This document shows, in pieces, positions 43,382 through 52,037 of a DNA stretch of 64,000 nucleotides. Position 1 is the stretch's first letter; each line of letters opens with the position of its first letter. Source of the DNA: CAVVMA01 sp963788205. Its GTDB lineage: Bacteria; Desulfobacterota; Binatia; Binatales; Binataceae. Both the position numbers and the translations under genes were made by a program. Under the pieces are notes generated by a model. That model had not been told where the DNA came from, searched no databases, and saw only the letters and a program-made list of their open reading frames with translations. Location of the stretch: NCBI GenBank assembly GCA_963788205.1, contig CAWBGG010000006.1:186001-250000 (forward strand), given 5' to 3'.

Positions 43382-43872
43382 GGCAGTGGACTCGGCGCGG
43401 GGAGGGCGAAATTCGCTGGATTGGCCGGCGGCGGCGGCACGATCCGTGTGAACGAAACCTGGTTGGACGGGTCGCTGCGATAACCGTCGCTGGTCGTCGA
43501 GACCACCTGGTAGCGGTACGTGCTTCCCATCACGGCCGTGATGTCAACCCATTCAAGGCCCTTGATCTTCTGAAAACGTTCCCGGTCGCTGACCGGCAAT
43601 TCGGCCACCGGCGCCATCGCCGCTTCTCCCTGCGCGCGCATCACGACGAACCCCGCCAGATCGCGCATCGTCTGGCCGCTGGTGTAGCTATCGGGCCGCG
43701 GCCACGCGAGTCGTATCCCGTCCGGGTCGGGTGATGCCAGCAGGCGCGTGATGCGCTCGGGCTTGGCATCCTCGGGCGGTACGGGCTTGCTCTTGATGCC
43801 ACATCCCGCGAGCGCGATCGCAACCGCGAGCGCGAAGCCTGCCGGCGCGAGCGCGCGGCGCGCGCCACTCAT
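43375..43872 (-). CDS. Lipoprotein downstream of argH, fibronectin III-like
   Basis: 165 residues. The signal peptide ends in LAGC (lipidated C24) and is followed by GIKSKPVPPEDAKPE. The rest has the strand pattern of a fibronectin type III domain (LAWPRPDSYTSGQTMRDLAGF and YRYQVVSTTSDGYRS). A CG-x-K-x-x-P-x-PP lipoprotein after argH is usual in relatives of this gene order, often a short LptM-like protein; this one is longer. Start and argH stop overlap by ATGA. Its C-terminus overlaps the convergent pentapeptide gene by seven bases. Probably an outer-membrane or periplasmic protein. Confidence 0.85.
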   Translation of the reverse strand: MSGARRALAPAGFALAVAIALAGCGIKSKPVPPEDAKPERITRLLASPDPDGIRLAWPRPDSYTSGQTMRDLAGFVVMRAQGEAAMAPVAELPVSDRERFQKIKGLEWVDITAVMGSTYRYQVVSTTSDGYRSDPSNQVSFTRIVPPPPANPANFALPAPSPLPY

Positions 43873-45275
43873 CGGCGCGCAAGCTCCGCCAGCCGGCGCC
43901 GGACCGCGGCCGGAGCGGGTCCGCCCGCAATGCTGCGCGCGGCGAGCGAACGTTCGACCGACAGGACCTCGAGCGCGTCGCGGCCGAAGGCGGGCGATTT
44001 ACGGCGCAACTCGGCCAGCGTGAGATCGGAGAGCGACCGCCCGGCCGCGATCGCCTCGCGCACAATCGCTCCCACGATTTCGTGCGCATCGCGAAACGCA
44101 ACGCCGCGGCGCACCAGATATTCGGCCAAGTCGGTCGCGAGCGCCCATCCGCCCGCCGCCGCGCGCATCGCAGGCGCGTCGAATTGAAGCCGCGGCCACA
44201 GCTTCGCCGTCAGGTCAAGAGCGGGCTTGAGCGCGTCGAGCGCGTCGAACACCCGCTCCTTGTCTTCCTGCAGGTCCGAGTTGTAGGCCAGCGGCAGGCC
44301 CTTCAGCACCGTGAGCATCGCCACCAGGTCGCCAACGATGCGGCCGCTCTTGGCGCGAATCAATTCGAGCAGGTCGGGGTTCTTCTTCTGCGGCATCATC
44401 GAGCTGCCGGTCGAGAATTCATCCGGTAGCGCGACGAAGCCGAACTCGGCGCTCGACCAGAGAATGATTTCCTCGCCCATCCGCGACAGATGGATCGCGC
44501 ACAGCGCCGCCGCCGAGAGGAAATCAACCACGAAATCGCGATCCGACACGGCATCGATGCTGTTCTGCGCCACGCGGCGAAAGCCCAGCTCGCGCGCGAC
44601 GGCGCGCGGATCGATCGGCAGCGTGGTCGCGGCCAGCGCGCCGGCGCCCAGCGGCATCACGTCTACGCGTTCGCGCGCCTGCGAAAAGCGCTCGCGGTCG
44701 CGATCGAACATCTCGACGTAGGCGAGCAGGTGATGAGCCAGCGAGACCGGCTGCGCGCGCTGAAGATGCGTATAACCCGGCATCGCGGTTTCGACGTGGC
44801 GGCCCGCGACGCGCAGCAGCGCGGCGCGCAGCCGCGCCAGGCACGCCAGCACTTCGCCCAGTTCCTGGCGCAGGTAAAGCCGCAGATCGAGCGCGACCTG
44901 ATCATTGCGCGAGCGCGCGGTATGCAGCTTCGCGCCGGCGGCGCCGACTTTCGCGATCAGGCGGCGCTCGATCGCAAGATGGATGTCTTCGTCGGACAAA
45001 TCAAAGTTGAAGCGGCCGGCGGAAATCTCGCGCTCGATCGCGCTCAGGCCCGCGGTGATACGCGCGGCCTCAGCCTTCGCGATCAGTCCCACCTTGGCGA
45101 GCATCCGGGCATGCGCGATCGAACCGCGGATATCGCACCGATAGAGCCGGCGGTCGAACGGAATCGAGGCGGTGAAGGCCTCGACTTCCTTAAGGCGGCG
45201 GCGCGCGAAACGCCCGCGGATCAGGTTGCCTGGTGGCGTTTGGCCGGCCTTGGCCGATCGGGCGCGGCCTCTCAC
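43869..45275 (-). CDS. argH: Argininosuccinate lyase
   Basis: 468 residues from the GTG at 45275, chosen because it forms a GTGA overlap with the upstream zinc-ribbon gene; an ATG at 45302 is possible. The signature GSSMMPQKKNPD (about 290) carries the catalytic serine loop; HTARSRNDQ and YTHLQRAQP are the other active-site blocks. The N-terminus is unusual: where the family has W-G-GRF and an acidic stretch, this protein has LIRGRFARRRLKEVEAF, shorter and basic. It splits argininosuccinate into arginine and fumarate. It is followed by the lipoprotein (ATGA overlap). Confidence 0.95.
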   Translation of the reverse strand: MRGRARSAKAGQTPPGNLIRGRFARRRLKEVEAFTASIPFDRRLYRCDIRGSIAHARMLAKVGLIAKAEAARITAGLSAIEREISAGRFNFDLSDEDIHLAIERRLIAKVGAAGAKLHTARSRNDQVALDLRLYLRQELGEVLACLARLRAALLRVAGRHVETAMPGYTHLQRAQPVSLAHHLLAYVEMFDRDRERFSQARERVDVMPLGAGALAATTLPIDPRAVARELGFRRVAQNSIDAVSDRDFVVDFLSAAALCAIHLSRMGEEIILWSSAEFGFVALPDEFSTGSSMMPQKKNPDLLELIRAKSGRIVGDLVAMLTVLKGLPLAYNSDLQEDKERVFDALDALKPALDLTAKLWPRLQFDAPAMRAAAGGWALATDLAEYLVRRGVAFRDAHEIVGAIVREAIAAGRSLSDLTLAELRRKSPAFGRDALEVLSVERSLAARSIAGGPAPAAVRRRLAELARR

Positions 45276-45448
45276 CGGGCGGAGCGGGTTTCGCAGGGGC
45301 ATCCGCGCGCGGAGCAACTTGTCACGCCGTTGGGATGGGTAATGTGGACGTTCATCTTGTGGCGGCATTTCGGGCATTCGTCGGTATGCGTCCGCGGCAC
45401 CGCCTTGAGCTGAGGACGCGGCGGCTTGAACTGAAGAACCTTGCCCAT
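45272..45448 (-). CDS. Small zinc-ribbon protein between argG and argH
   Basis: 58 residues from the ATG at 45448, with AAGGGGG seven bases upstream. Cysteines are arranged as ECPKCRHK (C25, C28) and TSCSARGCPC (about C45, C50, C52), with histidines between them (MNVHITH), so a zinc site is likely. The N-terminus is basic (GKVLQFKPPRPQLKAVPR). It starts ten bases after argG and overlaps argH by GTGA, so it is co-translated with arginine biosynthesis genes. It matches no family I can name; a nucleic-acid-binding or regulatory role would fit but is not shown. Confidence 0.7.
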   Translation of the reverse strand: MGKVLQFKPPRPQLKAVPRTHTDECPKCRHKMNVHITHPNGVTSCSARGCPCETRSAR

Positions 45449-45458
45449 GCGCACCCCC

Positions 45459-46706
45459 TTATGGCTTACGCTCGCGGGCGCGATCGGCGGCAACCCGGGC
45501 CAGCGCCCGCAGGCGATGGGCCGAAATCCGGATGAATCCTTCGGCGTCGGCTTGCCGGTAGCCGCCGGCTTCCTCGAAGCTGGCGATCTTCGGATCATAC
45601 AATGAGTAGGGTGAGCGCCGCCCCGCGATCGCAACCCCGCCTTTATACAGCTTGAGCCGCGCGACGCCGGTAACATTCTTCTGCGTGTCGTCGATCAGGG
45701 CCTGCAACGTCTCGCGCTCCGGCGCGAACCAGTAGCCGTAATAGACCATCTCGGCGTAGCGCGAAATCAGCGAGTCGCGCAGATGCATCACTTCGCGATC
45801 GAGCGTGAGTTGTTCGACGCCACGATGGGCATGGCCCAGGATCGTGACGCCCGGACTCTCGTAGACGCCGCGCGACTTGATTCCGACGTAGCGGTTTTCG
45901 ACCAGATCGACGCGGCCGACGCCGTGGCGGCCGCCGATTTCGTTGGCGCGCGCGATCAACGCCGCGGGAGCAAGGCGCTCGCCGTTGATCGCGATCGGAT
46001 CGCCGCGCTCGTATTCGATTTCGACGTACTCGGGCCGGTCGGGCGCCTGCTCGGGCGCAACAGTGAGGCGGAACATGTCGCTGTACGGCTCGCGCCACGG
46101 GTCCTCGAGGATTCCGCCTTCGTAGCTCACATGGACCAGGTTGCGGTCCATCGAGTAGGGCTTCTCGGCCGTCACCGTGATCGGAATTTTCTTCTCGTTG
46201 GCATATGCGACCAGATCGGCGCGGCCCTTGAAGGTCCATTCGCCAAGTCGCCACGGCGCGATGATCTGGAGCTCGGGCGCGAGGCGGGCGAAGGTCAACT
46301 CGAAACGCACCTGGTCATTGCCCTTGCCGGTCGCGCCGTGGGCGACCGTGTCGGCGCCTTCCGCGCGCGCGATCTCGGCCTGCTTTTTGGCGATCACCGG
46401 GCGGGCGATCGATGTGCCGAGCAGGTAGTAACCCTCATAGATTGCGTTGGCGCGCAGGATCGGGAAGACGAAATCGCGCGCGAACTCCTCGCGCAGATCG
46501 GCCACATAAAGCTTGCTGGCGCCGGTCTTGAGCGCCTTTTGCTCCATGCCTTCCAGCTCTTCGGCCTGGCCGACATCGGCGCAGTACGCGATCACCTCGC
46601 AATCGTAATAGTCACGTAGCCAGCGCAGGATGACGGAGGTATCCAGGCCGCCCGAATAGGCGAGCACGATTTTCCTGACCTTCGCGTTGGGCACGATGAG
46701 GCTCAC
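45459..46706 (-). CDS. argG: Argininosuccinate synthase
   Basis: 415 residues. The ATP pyrophosphatase loop is YSGGLDTS (17-24), followed by GNDQVRFELTF and the later blocks SYEGGILEDPW and SPYSLYDPKIASFEEAG. It joins citrulline and aspartate. Start and argF stop overlap by ATGA. The length and all active-site blocks are normal. Confidence 0.97.
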   Translation of the reverse strand: MSLIVPNAKVRKIVLAYSGGLDTSVILRWLRDYYDCEVIAYCADVGQAEELEGMEQKALKTGASKLYVADLREEFARDFVFPILRANAIYEGYYLLGTSIARPVIAKKQAEIARAEGADTVAHGATGKGNDQVRFELTFARLAPELQIIAPWRLGEWTFKGRADLVAYANEKKIPITVTAEKPYSMDRNLVHVSYEGGILEDPWREPYSDMFRLTVAPEQAPDRPEYVEIEYERGDPIAINGERLAPAALIARANEIGGRHGVGRVDLVENRYVGIKSRGVYESPGVTILGHAHRGVEQLTLDREVMHLRDSLISRYAEMVYYGYWFAPERETLQALIDDTQKNVTGVARLKLYKGGVAIAGRRSPYSLYDPKIASFEEAGGYRQADAEGFIRISAHRLRALARVAADRARERKP

Positions 46707-47653
46707 GAAGCGGCGGGAGCGCCGCTCTGCACTTCCGCGAGGATCGCGGGCTTGAGCAGCCAGACCATCACGGCCTTCTGCGCGTGCAAGCGATTCTCGG
46801 CCTGATCCAGCACCGCCGATTGCGGACCATCAATCACGTCGTCGGTAATCTCCTCGCCGCGATGGGCCGGCAGGCAGTGCATCACGAGCGCATCGCGCCG
46901 GGCATGCTTGAGCAACGCGCGATTCACCTGGTAGCTGCGAAAATCGCGCCGGCGCGTGGCGGCTTCCTTCTCACGTCCCATCGAGGTCCAGGTGTCAGTG
47001 TACACGATGTCGGCGTCCTTGACTGCGGCCAACGGGTCGTCGGTCAGATGTCCAAGCTCCTCGCGGCGCATGCGATCAAGAAATGACTCCTCGGGTTCGT
47101 AACCCTTGGGACAGGCGAGCGTGAGCTGGAAATGGCCGAAGGCGGCGGCCTCGATCCAGCTTTGGGCGAGATTGAAGCCGTCGCCGACGAACGCGATCTT
47201 GAGCTTGCTGAGATCGCCGAAGCGCTCGCGCAAGGTGAGCAGATCGGCGAGCAACTGGCAGGGATGGAGCAAATCGGTCAGGCCGTTGATGACCGGCACC
47301 GAGGCTTCGTGCGCCAGCTCGACGCACATCGAATGGGCGAAGGTACGGATCATTATGAGGTCGACGCAGCGCGAGAGGTTGCGCGCGACATCCTTGACCG
47401 ATTCGCGTTCGCCGATCCCGATATCGTGGGACGCCAGGTAAATCGGGTGGCCGCCGAGCTGCGCCATCCCGGCCTCGAAGGTGATTCGCGTGCGCAGCGA
47501 GGGTTTCTGGAAAATCATCGCCAGCGTGCGCCCGCGCAGCAGATGATGCTCGTGGCCGCCCTTGAGATCTTGCTTGAGCCGCGCTGCGAGCGCGAGCAAG
47601 CCGTCGAACTCGGCCTGCGAGAGCGAACTCAGCTCGATGAAATTCCGTTTCAT
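46703..47653 (-). CDS. argF: Ornithine carbamoyltransferase
   Basis: 316 residues from the ATG at 47653, which overlaps the argD stop by ATGA. The carbamoyl-phosphate motif reads FQKPSLRTR (about 48-56), with Leu in place of the more common Thr of STRT, a variant known in this family. HPCQLLADLLT binds carbamoyl phosphate, and HCLPAHRG (about 263) holds the catalytic cysteine for ornithine. It forms citrulline. The gene is coupled on both sides. Confidence 0.96.
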   Translation of the reverse strand: MKRNFIELSSLSQAEFDGLLALAARLKQDLKGGHEHHLLRGRTLAMIFQKPSLRTRITFEAGMAQLGGHPIYLASHDIGIGERESVKDVARNLSRCVDLIMIRTFAHSMCVELAHEASVPVINGLTDLLHPCQLLADLLTLRERFGDLSKLKIAFVGDGFNLAQSWIEAAAFGHFQLTLACPKGYEPEESFLDRMRREELGHLTDDPLAAVKDADIVYTDTWTSMGREKEAATRRRDFRSYQVNRALLKHARRDALVMHCLPAHRGEEITDDVIDGPQSAVLDQAENRLHAQKAVMVWLLKPAILAEVQSGAPAAS

Positions 47654-48831
47654 CGCAGCGCCTGCTCGATAATCGCGAGTCCCTCGTCGGCCTGGCCGAC
47701 CGTGAGGTTCAGCGGCGGCAGAAGGCGCATCACGTTGCCCGCGGTGGCGTTGACCAGCAGTTTCTGCTTGACGCACCAATCGACGAGCGGCCGCGCTTCC
47801 TGCTTGAGCACGATCCCGATCATCATTCCCTGGCCGCGGACCTCGACGACCTTGTCGCAGCCGCGCGCGATCGCGCGCAGCTTGTCGATCAGATAGGCGC
47901 CGACTTTGGCGGCGTTTTCGATCACGCCGTCGTGTTCGAGCGCGTCGAGCACCGCGAGCGCCGCGGCGCAGGCGACCGGATTGCCGCCGAAGGTGGTGCC
48001 GTGGCTGCCTGGCGTGAAGCTTTCGGCAAGCTCCGCGCGCGCCAGCATCGCGCCGATCGGTATCCCGCCGCCCAGCGCCTTGGCCAAGGTCAAAATGTCA
48101 GGTTTGATCCCGGCGTGCTGATAGGCGAAAAGGCGGCCCGTCCGTCCGCTCCCGGTTTGCACCTCGTCGAGAATCAGCAACAGGTTGGCGCGGTCGCATA
48201 GCTCGCGCACGCGTTTTAGATAGTCTGCGCGCGGCACCACCACGCCGCCCTCGCCCTGAATCGGTTCGATCATGATCGCGACGGTCTGCGGGCCAATCGC
48301 CTGTTCGAAGGCTGCCACATCGTCGAACGGAACTAGCCGAAAGCCGGGCATAAGCGGCTGAAACCCCTGGTGGTACTTCTCCTGGCCGGTGGCGGTCACA
48401 GTGGCGAGAGTGCGGCCGTGAAATGAGCCCAGCGTCGTGAGGATCTCGAAGCGTCCGCCGCCGCGATTGTGGCCCCATCGCCGCGCCAGCTTAATCGCCG
48501 CTTCGTTGGCTTCGGCGCCCGAGTTGGCGAAAAAGATGCGCGCGTCGCCGACCGCCTCACAAAGCCGCTGGCCCAGGCGCGCCATCGGCTCGGTGTGAAA
48601 GACGTTCGATACATGCGTCAACCGGGCGGCTTGCTCCTGGATCGCGCGCACCACGCCCGGATGGCCATGTCCCAGCGAGGTCACCGCCAGGCCGCAGAAA
48701 AAATCCAGGTACCGGTTGCCCTCGGGGTCGTAAAGGTACGCACCCTCGCCGCGCACGAACGCCAGCGGCTGACATCCGTAGACGTTGACCAAATATCGAT
48801 GGGTGAGTTCGACTATTTCTGCATTGTTCAT
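47650..48831 (-). CDS. argD: Acetylornithine aminotransferase
   Basis: 393 residues of PLP fold type I. The PLP lysine is K251 (LTLAKALGGG), the aspartate that holds the pyridine nitrogen lies in ILDEVQTG (D222), and NSGAEANEAAIK (103-114) binds the phosphate. It makes N-acetylornithine and may also serve the lysine pathway as succinyl-diaminopimelate aminotransferase, as known for E. coli ArgD. It overlaps argF by ATGA and lies 57 bases downstream of argB. Confidence 0.96.
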   Translation of the reverse strand: MNNAEIVELTHRYLVNVYGCQPLAFVRGEGAYLYDPEGNRYLDFFCGLAVTSLGHGHPGVVRAIQEQAARLTHVSNVFHTEPMARLGQRLCEAVGDARIFFANSGAEANEAAIKLARRWGHNRGGGRFEILTTLGSFHGRTLATVTATGQEKYHQGFQPLMPGFRLVPFDDVAAFEQAIGPQTVAIMIEPIQGEGGVVVPRADYLKRVRELCDRANLLLILDEVQTGSGRTGRLFAYQHAGIKPDILTLAKALGGGIPIGAMLARAELAESFTPGSHGTTFGGNPVACAAALAVLDALEHDGVIENAAKVGAYLIDKLRAIARGCDKVVEVRGQGMMIGIVLKQEARPLVDWCVKQKLLVNATAGNVMRLLPPLNLTVGQADEGLAIIEQALR

Positions 48832-48888
48832 CGCGGTCTAATCCGCAGATTAGCGGCGGCGGGAATGTCGTCCAAGAGGGCGAACGGC

Positions 48889-49818
48889 TTATCTCGCGCG
48901 GACGCGGCGCGCGGCGCGCTTGAGGTCGGTGACCTTGGCGCTGGAGCTGACGACCTCGGTGCCGATTCCCAGCCGCGTGAAGATTTCCAGCAGCACGGCG
49001 TGGCGCACGCGCCCGTCGAGAATGTGGGTCTTGGCGACGCCGTCCTTCAGAGCCTGGATGCAGCATTCGACCTTGGGGATCATTCCTTCCGCGATTACGC
49101 CGCGCGCGATCAGCTTCCTTGCGTGCCCGGCCTCGAGCGTCGAGACCAGCTTGCCCGCCGCGTCTTTCACGCCCTCGACATCGGTCATCAGGATGAGCTT
49201 CTCGGCGCTCAGGGCCGCGGCGATCTTGCCGGCGGCGACGTCGGCATTGAGGTTGTAGGTCAGGCCGTCGCGTCCGTAGCCGATGGGCGCGATCACCGGG
49301 ATGAAATCGGCGTCTTCGAGCGTCCGGATCACGCCCGGGTTGACCTCCACGACTTCGCCCACCAGACCGATATCAACCTCGCTGGAGCGCCCGTCTTTTT
49401 CGCGCACGACCATGTGCATTTTCTGCGAAACGATCAGGTCGCCGTCCTTGCCCGAGAGTCCCACGGCGCGGCCGCCCTGGCGCGAGATCAGCGCGACGAT
49501 GTCCTTGTTGATCCGTTGCAGGACCATCTCGGCCGCTTCCATGGTCTCGGCGTCGGTGACCCGCATCCCGCGCACGAAGCGCGACTTGAGCCCCAGCTTG
49601 CCGATCAATTGGGTGATCTGGGGTCCGCCGCCGTGGACCACGACCGGCTTGATGCCGACCAAGTCGAGCAGCACGATGTCCTGGGCGAAGGTCTCACGCA
49701 GCTCCTCGGACTGCATCGCGTGGCCGCCGTACTTGACCACGAAGCTCTTGCCGCGAAAGCGCCGGATGTACGGCAGCGCTTCGGCAAGCACTTCGGCGCG
49801 CTCGATCAGCTCGCGCAC
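48889..49818 (-). CDS. argB: Acetylglutamate kinase
   Basis: 309 residues from a GTG with GGGAG six bases upstream. The amino-acid-kinase motifs KYGGHAM, VVHGGGPQI and NLNADVAAGKIA are present. The N-terminal helix (RELIERAEVLAEALPYIRRF) is the extra helix found in arginine-sensitive, hexameric enzymes, so feedback inhibition by arginine is likely. A basic tail of about 15 residues (SSAKVTDLKRAARRVRAR) extends the C-terminus. It opens the arg group; a repeat element lies 30 bases upstream of its start. Confidence 0.97.
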   Translation of the reverse strand: MRELIERAEVLAEALPYIRRFRGKSFVVKYGGHAMQSEELRETFAQDIVLLDLVGIKPVVVHGGGPQITQLIGKLGLKSRFVRGMRVTDAETMEAAEMVLQRINKDIVALISRQGGRAVGLSGKDGDLIVSQKMHMVVREKDGRSSEVDIGLVGEVVEVNPGVIRTLEDADFIPVIAPIGYGRDGLTYNLNADVAAGKIAAALSAEKLILMTDVEGVKDAAGKLVSTLEAGHARKLIARGVIAEGMIPKVECCIQALKDGVAKTHILDGRVRHAVLLEIFTRLGIGTEVVSSSAKVTDLKRAARRVRAR

Positions 49819-49847
49819 GTCGGCTCCCAGGTGACGCCGATCTGAAG

Positions 49848-50005
49848 CCCTCTCCCGTGACCGGGAGAGGGTAAGGGTGAGGGTCCTACAGCGGCGGAGC
49901 CGGATTCTGCCGGGCCCCTCACCCGCGCGTCACGACGTTTGCAAAAGAGAGCAAACGCCGCGCCGCTTGCCCTCTCCCGCGGCAACGCGGGCGAGGGGCA
50001 GAAAA
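49848..50005. repeat. Composite intergenic repeat, two CCCTCTCCC hairpins in inverted arrangement
   Basis: Hairpin A (49848-49871) is CCCTCTCCCG-TGAC-CGGGAGAGGG, followed by TAAGGGTGAGGGT. Near 49915 the reverse-complement motif CCCCTCACCC appears, and near 49970-50000 hairpin B, CCCTCTCCCGC-GGCAAC-GCGGGCGAGGGG. The whole is a large imperfect inverted repeat. Shorter relatives lie at 30588, 53010 and 63572. It separates hslU from argB and could form a structure in the transcript. Confidence 0.65.
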
Positions 50006-50075
50006 AGCCCCGGGCAGCGAGGAAGACGCGGAACGGCAGTACACCTTCTCCCGCCATGATTCGATCCATAAGCCG

Positions 50076-51480
50076 CTACAAAATGTAACGCGACAGGTCT
50101 TCGTCCTTGACGATGGGGTCCAGGCGCTCGTGGACGAACGCGCTATCGACCTTGATCTCGCTGTCGCCCAGCTCCGGGGCGTTGAACGAGACCTCTTCGA
50201 GCAGCCGTTCGAGCACGGTATGCAGCCGGCGCGCGCCGATGTTCTCCGAGCGCGCGTTGACCTTGGCCGCGATCTCGGCCAGGGCCGAAACGCCGTCGCC
50301 GGTAAAGCTCAGGCGCACGCCCTCGGTCTCCATCAAGGCGGCGTACTGGCGGGTGAGCGCGTTTTCGGGCTCGGTCAGAATCCGGATGAAGTCTTCTTTG
50401 GTCAGCGCCGCAAGCTCGACCCGAATCGGAAAGCGGCCCTGGAACTCGGGAATCAGGTCCGAGGGCTTGCTCATGTGAAACGCGCCCGACGCGACGAACA
50501 GGATATGATCCGTACGCACCGCGCCGTACTTGGTGTTGACGGTCGAGCCTTCGACGATCGGCAACAGGTCGCGCTGCACGCCCTCGCGCGAAACGTCGGG
50601 ACCGCCGCGGCCCGACTCGCGCCCGGCAATCTTGTCGATCTCGTCGATGAAGACGATCCCGGAATGCTCGGCGCGGCGGATCGCCTCGTGGGTGACGTTC
50701 TCCATGTCGACCAGCCGCAGCGCCTCCTCCTGGGTGAGGATTTCGAGCGCCTCGGGGATTTTCACCGAACGCTGGCGGGTCTTTTTGGGCATGATCTGAC
50801 TGAACAGTTCCTTCATGTTGACGCCCATCTCCTCCATCCCCTGGGGCGTGAACACTTCGACCATCGGCATCGCCTGCGCGTTGACCTCGACTTCGACCTC
50901 GCGCTCGTCGAGATGGCCGCCGCGCAGGAGTTTGCGCAGCTTCTCGCGGGTTTCGGCATGGGAATCGCTCTGCGCCTCGAGGTCGCCCTCCGGCGTCACG
51001 CCGATCGGGCGGCGCGCCTTGGTCGAGGGGGGAAACAGGATATCGAGCAGGCGTTCCTCGGCGGCTTCGCGCGCCCGCACCGCAACCCGCCCGCGCTCTT
51101 CTTCGCGCACCATCTTGACCGCGATCTCCACCAGGTCGCGAACGATCGATTCGAACGTCGCGGCCGACGTAGCCGACTTCGGTGTAGCGCGAGGCTTCGA
51201 CCTTGATAAACGGGGCCTGGGCGAGCCTGGCGAGGCGGCGCGCGATCTCGGTCTTGCCGACTCCGGTCGGCCCGATCATCAGGATGTTCTTGGGCGCGAT
51301 TTCGTCACGCAACTCGGGCGCGACGTTCTGCCGGCGCCATCGGTTGCGCAGCGCGATCGCGACCGCGCGCTTGGCGTCGTGCTGGCCCACAATATAGCGG
51401 TCGAGCTCGGAGACGATCTCGCGTGGCGTCATCACCTGCGGCGCCGCCGATTTGCCGTTCTGCACTGCGGGAATGTTCAC
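50076..51480 (-). CDS. hslU: HslU, ATPase subunit of the HslUV protease, frameshifted
   Basis: The 1405 bases are one more than a multiple of three; removing one base gives 467 residues, normal for HslU. Walker A GPTGVGKTE (about 69-77) lies before the break, Walker B GIVFIDEIDKIA and the C-terminal SRYIL after it. The break is at about 51155: the text reads VGYVGRDVRIDRS, but without the extra base it becomes VGYVGRDVESIVRDLVEIAV, as in the family. On the + strand GACGTC has become GAACGTC. HslU unfolds substrates for the HslV peptidase. The hslV stop and hslU start overlap by ATGA. A sequence error is more likely than gene loss. Confidence 0.93.
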
Positions 51481-52037
51481 AGTTCCTCTATTATAAACTG
51501 ATCGTTGGTGTATACGCAGATTTCCGAGGCCACTTTCATGGCGCCTTCGGCGATCTGCCGGGCGCTCATGGCGGGTGCGTGACGCACCAGCGCGCGTGCG
51601 GCGGCCAGCGCAAAGTTGCCGCCCGAGCCGATCGCGAGCAGGCCGTCGTCGGGCTCGATCACGTCGCCGCCGCCCGAAATCAGCAGCGAGCCCTCCGCGT
51701 CGGCGACGATCAGCATCGCCTCGAGCCGGCGCAGCACACGATCGGTGCGCCAGTCTTTGGCGAGTTCGACCGCGGCACGCCGGAGATTGCCATTGAACTC
51801 CTGAAGCTTGGCCTCGAACTTGTCGAACAGGGTAAGCGCGTCGGCGGTGGAACCGGCGAACCCGGCCAGCACGCGATCATTGTAGAGCCGGCGCACCTTG
51901 CGCGCGCCACGCTTCATCACGGTCTGGCCCACGCTGACCTGCCCGTCACCGGCCATCACCGCGTGTCCGTCATGCCGCACGCACAGGATAGTCGTGCTGC
52001 GGACCCGGATTTCGCGCTCAGGCTCGCGGATGGGCAC
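51477..52037 (-). CDS. hslV: HslV, peptidase subunit of the HslUV protease
   Basis: 186 residues as read from the ATG at 52037. HslV is processed or started so that a threonine is N-terminal; here STTILCVRHDG places that catalytic threonine at T15, so a 14-residue propeptide would have to be removed, or a later start used. The GAGSGG-like GSGGNFALAAARAL block and KVASEICVYTN are typical. HslV forms a two-ring peptidase capped by HslU. The start overlaps the xerC stop by 20 bases, and the stop overlaps hslU by ATGA. Confidence 0.95.
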   Translation of the reverse strand: MPIREPEREIRVRSTTILCVRHDGHAVMAGDGQVSVGQTVMKRGARKVRRLYNDRVLAGFAGSTADALTLFDKFEAKLQEFNGNLRRAAVELAKDWRTDRVLRRLEAMLIVADAEGSLLISGGGDVIEPDDGLLAIGSGGNFALAAARALVRHAPAMSARQIAEGAMKVASEICVYTNDQFIIEEL

